Part shown: positions 26,030-34,010 of the stretch, one piece after another
How positions within the stretch are numbered: the stretch's first letter is position 1
Layout of the letters: each line of letters opens with the position of its first letter
DNA from: Prosthecobacter algae
GTDB lineage: Bacteria > Verrucomicrobiota > Verrucomicrobiia > Verrucomicrobiales > Verrucomicrobiaceae
Direction of reading: 5' to 3'
DNA: 64,000 bases
Assembly: GCF_039542385.1 (NCBI RefSeq)
Contig: NZ_BAABIA010000002.1
Span: 496,001-560,000 of the forward strand
The notes under the pieces: model-generated
Database searches by the model: none
What the model was told of the DNA's origin: nothing
What the model saw: the letters and a program-made list of their open reading frames with translations, nothing else
Translations under genes and position numbers: made by a program

Positions 26030-29000
26030 TCACAAACTCCGCAGCATCGTCAGGGCCTCAGCCAGTTGCTTGTGGCCTTGGCGTTCGTTTAAACGCGGGA
26101 ATTTGCCGTGGATCATCACCATCTGGCCATTGCGGGTGAGCATCAGCTTGCGGTCTTTGATTTCCACATCGGTGATGCCTGCATGGGCGGCGGCGAGGCG
26201 CATGGAGGCGCAGGTGATGAGGTTCTGCACGGCATGGGGCAGCTTGTCGCCGAACTGATCTCGCCACTGGCTTTCCAGCTCGTCTAGTTCCTTGCGTGTC
26301 ATCACCTCGCCCAGTTGGCGATAGGCGGTGATGCGCAGCCTCGTGTCTTCCATGAAGGTGCTGGGCAAAAACGCGGGGGTCGCCCCAGGCGCTGCCTGCA
26401 CCATGAGGGCCTCCGTCTGCACGAGAAAATCAGCCCGCAGCGCGACCTCGATTGGCCGTGCCACGCGTCGCCCCTGCATCTTGTTCACGGCCTGCTTCAG
26501 CATCTGACAGTACATGTCAAAGCCCACAGCCGCGATATGGCCGCTCTGCTCCGTTCCCAGCAGATTGCCCGCGCCGCGAATCTCCAGATCTCGCAGCGCG
26601 ATTTTGAAACCGCTGCCGAGTCCGGCATACTGCTTGATGGCATTCACACGCTTGCGGGCATCGCCCGCTGTCACGGCATCGCGCGGCAGCAGCAAGTAAG
26701 CGTGCGCCTGCTGCCCCCCACGGCCTACACGACCCCGGAGCTGATACAGATCTGCTAGGCCAAAGCGGTCCGCGCGATCAATGATGATGGTGTTCGCATT
26801 CGGGATGTCCACGCCGCTCTCGATGATGGTCGTACACACCAGTACATCCGCCCGCCCATCCACAAAGGTGTGCATCACATCCTCCAGCAGTTCTTCATCC
26901 ATCTGCCCGTGGCCGATGATCACCTTCGCGCGAGGACATAGCTCGCGGATGCGCTGGGCCACTTTTTCGATGGTCATCACCCGGTTGTGCAGAAAGAAGA
27001 TCTGCCCACCCCGGTCCAGCTCCATGTCCACCGCCTGCTTAATCACCCTTTCGTCATACGGACAGATCAGCGTTTGAACCGCTTGTTTGTTAGGCGGTGG
27101 CGTCTCAATGGTGCTCATGTCCCGCATGCCCATGAGGGCCAGGTAAAGGGTGCGTGGGATGGGCGTGGCGCTGAGTGTCAGCACATCCACAAAGCGGAAC
27201 ATCTCCTTGAAACGTTCCTTATGCTTCACCCCGAAACGCTGCTCTTCATCAATCACTACGAGGCCCAGGTCCTTGAACTTCACGTCCTTGGAGATGACCC
27301 GGTGCGTCCCCACCACGATGTCCACATTGCCCTCGCGCACGCCTTGGATGATCTTCTTTTCACTCTTCTTCGGCGTCAGTCGGCAAAGCATCTCCACCGT
27401 CACGGGGAATTCGCTCATGCGCTCGCGGATGTTCACCCAGTGCTGCCGGGCCAGCACCGTGGTGGGCACCAGAATGGCCACTTGTTTGCCACTCATCACC
27501 GCCTTGAAAGCCGCACGGATGGCCACCTCCGTTTTGCCAAAACCCACGTCTGCACAAAGCAGCCGGTCCATGGCTTTGGGGGATTCCATGTCTTGCTTGA
27601 TGTCCTCCACGCAGCGCAGTTGGTCCGGCGTTTCGCGGTAGAGGAAGGAGTTTTCAAACTCCACCTGCCACTTCGTATCGTGGGGGTAAGCAAAGCCTGT
27701 GACCGACTGTCGCTCCGCGCTGATGGTCAGCATCTTCGCAGCGAATTCTTCCACGCTCTTCTCCGCGCTCTTGCGGGTCTTTTGCCAGGAGGCCCCGCCC
27801 AGCTTGCTCAAGGCCGGGGCCTTGCCGCCCACGCCCACGTAACGCGTCACCATGTGCGCCTGTGCCACGGGCACGAAGAACTTCGCCTCATCTGCGTAGT
27901 GCAGCACCAGCACCTCCTCCCGCCGGCCACCGGGACTGATGCGGGTGGAGACCCCGGCATAGCGGGCGATGCCGTGATCCGAGTGCACCACCAGGTCCCC
28001 ATCCTTCAGCTCTCGCAGCACATCGCGCGCCTTCCGCAATGTCTCGGGATCATCCAGCTTCGATCCCCGCACCCGCCGCGTATGCTGGTGACGCCCAAAG
28101 ATCTCCGCCCCGGTCAGCACCGCCAGCTTGGCAGATGGGATAGTAAATCCGCGATACAGCAGGCCTAACAAACTTTCCGGAGGAGTCACCGTCAGCGTAC
28201 TGGCCAGTTCCGCAAAGCGTTCACGCTCCGCTTCATTGTGGAAAAAGATGAAGGTGCGCCAGCCCATCCCCTGCCACTCCTTCACCTGCATTTGGAACTG
28301 CTTTCGCCGCGCCTCATGCAGCACAAAATCGGAAGCATCAAAGATGCCCAGCGGATTTTCATGAATGGCCGTGGCGTAGTCCTCCACCATCTCCCCCGGT
28401 GCGGCATCTTCCACGATGCGTACCTGACATGGCCGCGATTCATCATGGCCGATGACGAGCACGAAATCCTGCGGCTGAAAGTAGTCCGCCACTTTGCCTT
28501 CATCGGCTTCAGCTTCGCTGATCTGCAAGATGATGCCCGCGCGTTCCATCCGTCGGATGGAGGCTTGGTGATGAATGTCAAAGGCGCGGATGGATTCGAT
28601 CTCGTCATCGAAAAACTCCAGCCTCAGCGGCTCCTCCGCCTGCCAGGAAAAGAAATCCACAATGCCACCCCGGCGGGCAAACTGGCCACGCTCCATCACT
28701 ACGGGCACCCGCTCATAGCCTGCGCCAGCCAGGTCCTCGAGGAACTTCTCCACGTCCAGCTTTGCCCCCACTTCCAGAGTGCGGCGCTGGTTTTCGATCT
28801 CCTGGGCGGCAGGCACCGTTTCCTCCAGGCTGTCTGCGCAGATCACCAGGGCGCGTGGGCAGTCGGGTCCCAGCTCGCGCCAACGGCTCAGCACCGAGAC
28901 TCGCTCCGCTAGGCTTTCCGGGTCCGGCAGCACCTCCAAGTCCGAAGTACTGTGCCGGGGAAAATACAGCGCCGGGCACTGCCACACCATCAGCTCCGCA

Positions 29001-29308
29001 TGCACCTGGTCCTGCGTCCGCACATCTGGGCACAGCACCCACAGCTTACGCCCAGGCTGGGCCTGCGCCATGTGCCCCATCACCAGCGCTACGGCAAAGG
29101 CCCGGGCCTCAGGGGTGACGTGATCCAGCACCACTTCTTTTTTCCCGCCGAGCCCTTTCAGTTTTTTAGCAAACTCACCCGTGTCTAGAACGGCAGCCAC
29201 CAGGGCATGCACATCCTTCCTGTCCGACCGTTCAGCACGGGGGATGGGTTTGCGTTTTGCAGGGGCGGATTTGCGGGCCGCCTTTTTGGCCGGGACAGTG
29301 TCTGACAC
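26030..29308 (-). CDS. mfd: Transcription-repair coupling factor Mfd
   Basis: 1092 aa from GTG 29308. Order: UvrB-homology region (about 60-380), RNA polymerase-binding CarD-like domain (GDLVVHSDHGIARYAGVS), helicase core with Walker A ADVGFGKTEVA and DEEQ box VIDEEQRFG, and the TRCF C-terminal domain. Mfd removes RNA polymerase stalled at DNA lesions and recruits UvrA. No in-frame ATG precedes the conserved part within a sensible distance, so GTG with VSDTVPAKKAARK is chosen. Divergent from the DUF4282 gene. Confidence 0.95.
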   Translation of the reverse strand: MSDTVPAKKAARKSAPAKRKPIPRAERSDRKDVHALVAAVLDTGEFAKKLKGLGGKKEVVLDHVTPEARAFAVALVMGHMAQAQPGRKLWVLCPDVRTQDQVHAELMVWQCPALYFPRHSTSDLEVLPDPESLAERVSVLSRWRELGPDCPRALVICADSLEETVPAAQEIENQRRTLEVGAKLDVEKFLEDLAGAGYERVPVVMERGQFARRGGIVDFFSWQAEEPLRLEFFDDEIESIRAFDIHHQASIRRMERAGIILQISEAEADEGKVADYFQPQDFVLVIGHDESRPCQVRIVEDAAPGEMVEDYATAIHENPLGIFDASDFVLHEARRKQFQMQVKEWQGMGWRTFIFFHNEAERERFAELASTLTVTPPESLLGLLYRGFTIPSAKLAVLTGAEIFGRHQHTRRVRGSKLDDPETLRKARDVLRELKDGDLVVHSDHGIARYAGVSTRISPGGRREEVLVLHYADEAKFFVPVAQAHMVTRYVGVGGKAPALSKLGGASWQKTRKSAEKSVEEFAAKMLTISAERQSVTGFAYPHDTKWQVEFENSFLYRETPDQLRCVEDIKQDMESPKAMDRLLCADVGFGKTEVAIRAAFKAVMSGKQVAILVPTTVLARQHWVNIRERMSEFPVTVEMLCRLTPKKSEKKIIQGVREGNVDIVVGTHRVISKDVKFKDLGLVVIDEEQRFGVKHKERFKEMFRFVDVLTLSATPIPRTLYLALMGMRDMSTIETPPPNKQAVQTLICPYDERVIKQAVDMELDRGGQIFFLHNRVMTIEKVAQRIRELCPRAKVIIGHGQMDEELLEDVMHTFVDGRADVLVCTTIIESGVDIPNANTIIIDRADRFGLADLYQLRGRVGRGGQQAHAYLLLPRDAVTAGDARKRVNAIKQYAGLGSGFKIALRDLEIRGAGNLLGTEQSGHIAAVGFDMYCQMLKQAVNKMQGRRVARPIEVALRADFLVQTEALMVQAAPGATPAFLPSTFMEDTRLRITAYRQLGEVMTRKELDELESQWRDQFGDKLPHAVQNLITCASMRLAAAHAGITDVEIKDRKLMLTRNGQMVMIHGKFPRLNERQGHKQLAEALTMLRSL

Positions 29309-29441
29309 GAAGCAGTGGGGAGTAAACGTCCCCCGGCCCAAGGAGGGCGCAGAATCTGGAAACTGGCAACCCGTAGCTGCACACCAGCCCCTCACAGACT
29401 CTCTTGCGCAAACAGGTCTGTGGGACACGTTACCTCTCCTG

Positions 29442-29771
29442 ATGAGCGATCCCACCCTGGAAAAACCTGCTGCTGGTGCCACTTCCCTGTGGTCCGAGGT
29501 CCGCGCGGTCATGGATCTCGTCCTCGACTTCTCTTTTCAGAAGTTTGTGACACCGCACCTCATCCGCATTCTCTACGCCCTGAGCCTCATCGCCGCCGTT
29601 TTCGCCGCCCTTGGCTGGATGTTCAGCGGCTTCCGTGTGGGTCTCTTTTACGGCCTCTTCACACTCGTCACCGGCCCCGTCGCCTTTGTGATCTATGTGC
29701 TCACCGCCCGCGTCATCATGGAGGTCATTCTGGCCATCTTCCAGATCGCCGAAAAGGTGCGCAAAGACTGA
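29442..29771 (+). CDS. DUF4282 membrane protein
   Basis: 109 aa. FSFQKFVTPHLIRILYALSL and a second span (GLFYGLFTLVTGPVAFVIYVLTARV) match the DUF4282 pattern. Two TM helices, cytoplasmic ends; function unknown. ATG 29442 is chosen because upstream in-frame sequence overlaps the divergent mfd start region. Confidence 0.75.
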   Translation: MSDPTLEKPAAGATSLWSEVRAVMDLVLDFSFQKFVTPHLIRILYALSLIAAVFAALGWMFSGFRVGLFYGLFTLVTGPVAFVIYVLTARVIMEVILAIFQIAEKVRKD

Positions 29772-29983
29772 CCTGTGAGTCATGCGGGAGACAGGGGAAC
29801 GAAGCAGGGTGAAAAGCGTGCCCACAAAAAACTTCCTTCAAGGAAAACCCTCCTGACATACGGTTGTCAGTGCCCTCGACAATGTCTGGGGCAGACATGT
29901 TATCCTTCGTCATCTTCGGCCCTCGCAGTCACCAGCTTCCTGTGGCTGTCGCCGCCCCCATTCTTCCTCCATCCCCCAGCCCC

Positions 29984-31081
29984 ATGCCAGATCCCGCCCC
30001 TGCCCTCAAAGATTGGTTCGATCCAGCCCGCTACCGCCACATCGCCCAGGAGGTCGCCGCCATTCACCCTGGCTTTGATTCGAAAAAATTTCTCAAGCAG
30101 GCCCTCGTCGATCTCGACTCCCTCTCCCTCATGCAGCGACTCCGCCGCACCACGGAGAGTCTTCATGCCACCCTCCCGGCTGACTACCCCCGCACGCTGG
30201 AAATCCTTCGCCAGCTCGCCCCTCGTCTAGGCCACAGCTTCGTGAGCCTCGTTTTGCCTGACTACATCGCCCTCTACGGTCAGCGTCATTTCGATCTCTC
30301 CCTGGAAGCCCTCAAGTTTTTCACCCCCTTTGGCTCTTCGGAGTTCGCCATCCGTCACTTCCTGAAGAGTGATCTCTCGCGCACACTCGCCGTCATGGAA
30401 ACGTGGTCGCGGGATGAGAACGATCACGTCCGCCGCCTGGCCAGCGAAGGCTGCCGCCCACGCCTCCCCTGGTCCTTCCGGCTGGAGCCCCTCATCGCCG
30501 ATCCGACGCCCGTCCTCCCCATCCTGGAAAACCTCCGCACCGATCCCAGCCTCTACGTCCGCAAATCCGTCGCCAACCACCTCAACGATATCACCAAGGA
30601 CCATCCGGACCTCGTGCTGGATCTGCTCCACACCTGGCCTCTCCAGGAAAACCCGCATACCGCCTGGATCGCCCGCCACGCCCTGCGCACTCTCATCAAA
30701 AAAGGAGATCCCCGTGCCCTCGCCCTCATCGGAGCCAGCGGCAAACCGGAGGTGAAAATCCATCACTTTGCCGCCAGCCCTGCAAACATTCAGTTAGGCC
30801 AAAAGCTCAGCCTGGAACTCCGCATCGAATCCCAGGCCACCACCCCGCAGCGCCTCGTGGTGGACTATGGCCTGCACTACGTGAAAAAGAACGGCAGTAC
30901 CTCCGCCAAAGTCTTCAAATGGAAGGAGATCTCCCTCGCCCCCGGCGAATCCCTCACCCTCCGCCGGCAACAGACCATCCAGGACTTTACCACCCGCCTC
31001 CACCATCCCGGCCACCATGCAGTGGACCTCCAGATCAACGGCGAAACCCTGGCTCAAAGCGGCTTTGACCTGGTGAGGTAA
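29984..31081 (+). CDS. DNA alkylation repair protein, AlkD/AlkC-like HEAT fold
   Basis: 365 aa. The all-helical HEAT array contains EALKFFTPFGSSEFAIRHFL, DENDHVRRLASEGCRPRLPW and LYVRKSVANHLNDITKDHPDLV, the conserved block of AlkC/AlkD-type glycosylases; the block KDHPDLVLDLL followed by IARHALRTLIKKGDP is characteristic. These enzymes remove alkylated bases such as 3-methyladenine. A C-terminal beta-rich domain (about 250-365) follows, as in AlkC-like members. ATG 29984 avoids an upstream non-conserved 40-residue reading. Confidence 0.85.
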   Translation: MPDPAPALKDWFDPARYRHIAQEVAAIHPGFDSKKFLKQALVDLDSLSLMQRLRRTTESLHATLPADYPRTLEILRQLAPRLGHSFVSLVLPDYIALYGQRHFDLSLEALKFFTPFGSSEFAIRHFLKSDLSRTLAVMETWSRDENDHVRRLASEGCRPRLPWSFRLEPLIADPTPVLPILENLRTDPSLYVRKSVANHLNDITKDHPDLVLDLLHTWPLQENPHTAWIARHALRTLIKKGDPRALALIGASGKPEVKIHHFAASPANIQLGQKLSLELRIESQATTPQRLVVDYGLHYVKKNGSTSAKVFKWKEISLAPGESLTLRRQQTIQDFTTRLHHPGHHAVDLQINGETLAQSGFDLVR

Positions 31082-31132
31082 GAGCTTTCGCCCGACACTC
31101 AAAGAACGGCTTGTTCACCACACACAAAAAAA

Positions 31133-31160
31133 CACCCAGCCATCCGGAGATGACTGGGTG
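31133..31160. terminator. Bidirectional terminator
   Basis: Stem CACCCAG/CTGGGTG with an inner CAT/ATG pair, preceded by an A-run and followed by TTT. It separates two convergent genes and could serve both. Confidence 0.75.
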
Positions 31161-31195
31161 CTTTAAAGGTCAACTCAGGCTATTGCCAAAGCACT

Positions 31196-32263
31196 TTACT
31201 GAATTTGCAGATAGTCCAGCAGGACTTCGTCAATGATCCCGGTGGGTTCCAGACCGTTGTCTGCCTGGAAGTTCGCGATTGCCAAGCGGGACATCGGGCC
31301 GATGTCGCCGTCCAGGGGGCCATCGTAGTAGCCCAGGTTGGCCAGGGCTTCCTGCACGGAGTAGTCCAGGGAGCTGGTGGGCGAATACGTCAGGCTGACA
31401 TAGCTGGCAGGGGCATAGTCACGGGAGCTGTAATAGGACACGCCGGGTGTCTCATAATAGTAGGACATGTTCGGCGGGCCGAAGTACCAGCCCAGACCAC
31501 GCCAGCCCTGCCCGTGGCACAGGCGGTAGTGGCTGCGGGGATAGGACCGATAGGCCACATGACGGTCAATCCTCGCGAAGCGGGATGAGTCCGTGAAATG
31601 CCGATGATGAGCGGCTGCCACCACACCTGGGCGACGCCCTGGATAGGCCTTTTCATAAGGTGTCAGAGGGCGGGTGCTGGGCCGCACCGAAGGACGGGTC
31701 ACCGAAGTTGGTGGCCGTTGCGAATCTGGCCGTGAAATGACCGAAGGGCGGCTGGGTGTGGGGCGGGTGACCACGGACGGACGGCTAGGGGTGGTAGGGC
31801 GGGTCACCGAAGGCCGCTCAGGACTTGGGCGGGTGGTGACGGATGGCCGCTGCGGGCTGCGCCCTGGATAGGCCTTTTCATAAGGGGTCTTGGGGCGCGT
31901 CACCGTGGCAGAGCGCTGAGGAGTAGTAACGCTGGGCCGAGTGACCGAAGGCGGACGCTGCACGCTCGGGCGGGTCACGGTCGGTGGCCGCTGAGGCGTG
32001 CTAGGGCGTGAAACGGAAGGACGTGCTGCCGGAGGCCGGCTGGCAGGAGGGGCCGCACGGGAAGGCGCAGGCCGGCTGGCAGGAGGGGCCGCACGGGAAG
32101 GCGCAGGGCGGCTGGAAGAGGAAGGACGCGCCGGGCTCGGAGCCCGGTCGCGACGTGAATCCTCAGGGGCGGCCATCGAAGCCATCGGCTGACCCACAAC
32201 CAACGCGGCCAGCAGGGAAGCGACACCTGGGCCCCAATTCATAGAAAAAAGTTTCAGTTTCAT
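31196..32263 (-). CDS. Repeat-rich exported protein with C-terminal peptidoglycan-binding domain
   Basis: 355 aa. A signal peptide (residues 1-32) leads into a low-complexity Pro/Arg/Ser/Thr region (about 35-215) built of units like RPSVTRP and the decamer TPYEKAYPGR, which occurs twice. The C-terminal domain (about 295-355) matches the peptidoglycan-binding type 1 fold: VQEALANLGYYDGPLDGDIG and LAIANFQADNGL. It probably attaches to the cell wall with the basic region extended. ATG 32263 is preferred over GTG 32266. Confidence 0.8.
   Translation of the reverse strand: MKLKLFSMNWGPGVASLLAALVVGQPMASMAAPEDSRRDRAPSPARPSSSSRPAPSRAAPPASRPAPSRAAPPASRPPAARPSVSRPSTPQRPPTVTRPSVQRPPSVTRPSVTTPQRSATVTRPKTPYEKAYPGRSPQRPSVTTRPSPERPSVTRPTTPSRPSVVTRPTPSRPSVISRPDSQRPPTSVTRPSVRPSTRPLTPYEKAYPGRRPGVVAAAHHRHFTDSSRFARIDRHVAYRSYPRSHYRLCHGQGWRGLGWYFGPPNMSYYYETPGVSYYSSRDYAPASYVSLTYSPTSSLDYSVQEALANLGYYDGPLDGDIGPMSRLAIANFQADNGLEPTGIIDEVLLDYLQIQ
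31635..31660. repeat. 26-nt direct repeat, copy 1 (coding)
   Basis: Identical to 31860-31885. Encodes the repeated segment PYEKAYPGR of the exported protein. Exact conservation at DNA level suggests recent duplication or gene conversion. Confidence 0.8.
31860..31885. repeat. 26-nt direct repeat, copy 2 (coding)
   Basis: Identical to 31635-31660, 225 bp away, inside the same low-complexity coding region. Confidence 0.8.
32035..32106. repeat. 36-nt tandem repeat, two exact copies
   Basis: Copies at 32035-32070 and 32071-32106 are identical and are followed by a third partial copy. They encode PAPSRAAPPASR units. In-frame copy-number change would lengthen or shorten the Pro/Arg region. Confidence 0.85.
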
Positions 32264-32523
32264 CACTCTATCCGACGCACCAGTCGGCCCTCCTATTCAA
32301 TTTTACTTCAATTTGCCTCTCACCCCTCCCCGATACCCATCGAGACAAACCTTTCAGCGCCTTCCGAGGTTTCCGCCGTTGGGCCTGTACTCCAGCCTTT
32401 TGCGTTGCAGCACATTCCAAAAAAGCAATCAAAGGTCCTGAGCGACTCTGGCTAAGCAACCGGGTACGCCGCAGCAGCATGATCTCTCAACACTCCGGCC
32501 ACCCAAATCTTCGACGGTGCCCG

Positions 32524-34005
32524 TTACTCTGCAAATCGATCACGCAGGTGCTTGAGATGCCATTTGGCATCGGTGGGTTTGCCAGTGGCGTGGAGCATGA
32601 TCTCGCCAGGGAGCGGTGTGCCGCCCTGAGAGTGCACTTTCTCGCGGAGCCAAGCTAGGAGGGGGGCGTAGTCGGCCTTGTCGAGAGCGGTGGCGATTTT
32701 CTTCTGCTTGCGGGCGGTGCCAAAGAGCTGGGCCGCATTCAAATTTCCCAGGGTGTAAGTCGCGAAGTAACCGAGGCCGCCCATGCTCCAATGGATGTCC
32801 TGAAGGCAGCCGTGGGCATCATCAGGCGGGACCATGCCGAACAAACTTTCGAACTCGGCATTCCAAGCGGCAGGAACGTCCTTAACGGCGAGTTCACCAC
32901 TGATGATGCGTCGCTCGATGCTGAAGCGCAGAAGGATGTGGAGATCGTAAGTGGCCTGGTCCGCCTCGACGCGGATGAAGGAGTATTGGGCGCGGTTGAT
33001 GGCGCGGAGGAAGGTCTCCAGTTTGATCTTTTTGAGGTGCGGGAAGATCTCCTGGGTGCGGGGCAGCCACTTTTCCCAGAAACTGCGGGATCGGCCAACG
33101 TGGTTTTCCCACAGGCGGCTCTGAGATTCGTGAATGCCGAGGGAACAGGCGCGACCAGAGGGCAGCCCAAAGTCATCCTGCGGCAGGCCCTGCTCGTACA
33201 GGCCATGACCAGCCTCATGCATAACTCCGAAGAGGGAGGAGGTGAAGTCCGCCTCATCATAGCGCGTGGTCAGGCGGATATCCGCAGGACCCAGAGTGGT
33301 GCAGAAAGGATGCGCTGTGGTGTCGATGCGGCCGGCCTCAAAATCAAAGCCCAGACTGGCGGCCACTTCGGCATTGAGGATCTGTTGTTTCTCAATCGGG
33401 TAATGACCACGCAAAAGGTTAGGCTTCACAGAAGCGCTCTTCTCCACGGCCTGACGGGCGATCTGGGTGAGTTCGGGCTTCAGCTTGGCGAAGAGGGAGG
33501 CCACCTCGGAGGTGCGGGCTCCACGCTCATAGGTTTCCAGCAGGGCATCGTAGGGCTCATCTGCATAACCCCAGAGGTCGGCCTTTTTGCGGGCCAGCGT
33601 GACGAGCTTTTGAAGGTGGGGAGCGAAAAGCTTGAAGTCGGATTTCTTTCGCGCCTCGGCCCAGGCGGCTTTGCCATGGGCGCAGATTTCACTTTCTTCG
33701 ATGACGAGCTTCTGCGGCAGCTTCACGGCACGGTCGTAGTCGCGGCGCAATTCTCGCAGATTCGCGATGGCCTTAGGCTGACGGCGTTTTTCGGACTCGG
33801 CCTTTTCCAGCAGTTTGCGGAAAACGGTGCCCGTGGCCAGGGCATGGGCCTTGCCATTCAGGTAGGCCATCTGCCGGGCGCGATGGCCCAGGGACTTGGC
33901 GGGCATGTAGGTCTCCTGATCCCAGGAAAGGGTGGCCTCCGTGGAAGTGAGAAGGCTGACCTCTTGGACGAGGGATTGGAGCTGGTCGTAGGCGGTGAAA
34001 GGCAT
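32524..34005 (-). CDS. M32-family carboxypeptidase
   Basis: 493 aa, the usual length for this family. Zinc site HEAGH (in GVMHEAGHGLYEQ), the DIRLTTRYDEADF stretch and GIHESQSRLWEN are all present. M32 enzymes are cytoplasmic metallocarboxypeptidases that remove C-terminal residues with broad specificity. Its start is 5 bp after the stop of the pseudokinase gene, so the two form an operon. Confidence 0.93.
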   Translation of the reverse strand: MPFTAYDQLQSLVQEVSLLTSTEATLSWDQETYMPAKSLGHRARQMAYLNGKAHALATGTVFRKLLEKAESEKRRQPKAIANLRELRRDYDRAVKLPQKLVIEESEICAHGKAAWAEARKKSDFKLFAPHLQKLVTLARKKADLWGYADEPYDALLETYERGARTSEVASLFAKLKPELTQIARQAVEKSASVKPNLLRGHYPIEKQQILNAEVAASLGFDFEAGRIDTTAHPFCTTLGPADIRLTTRYDEADFTSSLFGVMHEAGHGLYEQGLPQDDFGLPSGRACSLGIHESQSRLWENHVGRSRSFWEKWLPRTQEIFPHLKKIKLETFLRAINRAQYSFIRVEADQATYDLHILLRFSIERRIISGELAVKDVPAAWNAEFESLFGMVPPDDAHGCLQDIHWSMGGLGYFATYTLGNLNAAQLFGTARKQKKIATALDKADYAPLLAWLREKVHSQGGTPLPGEIMLHATGKPTDAKWHLKHLRDRFAE

Positions 34006-34010
34006 GAGAG

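Noticed and set aside
26987..28168. Long open frame (393 aa) on the plus strand opposite mfd
   Set aside because: Antisense shadow of a well-conserved gene with GC-rich third positions; no domain or signal seen.
31670..32110. Periodic repeats resembling an array
   Set aside because: They are in-frame coding repeats of a Pro/Arg-rich protein with unequal unit lengths, not a CRISPR array.
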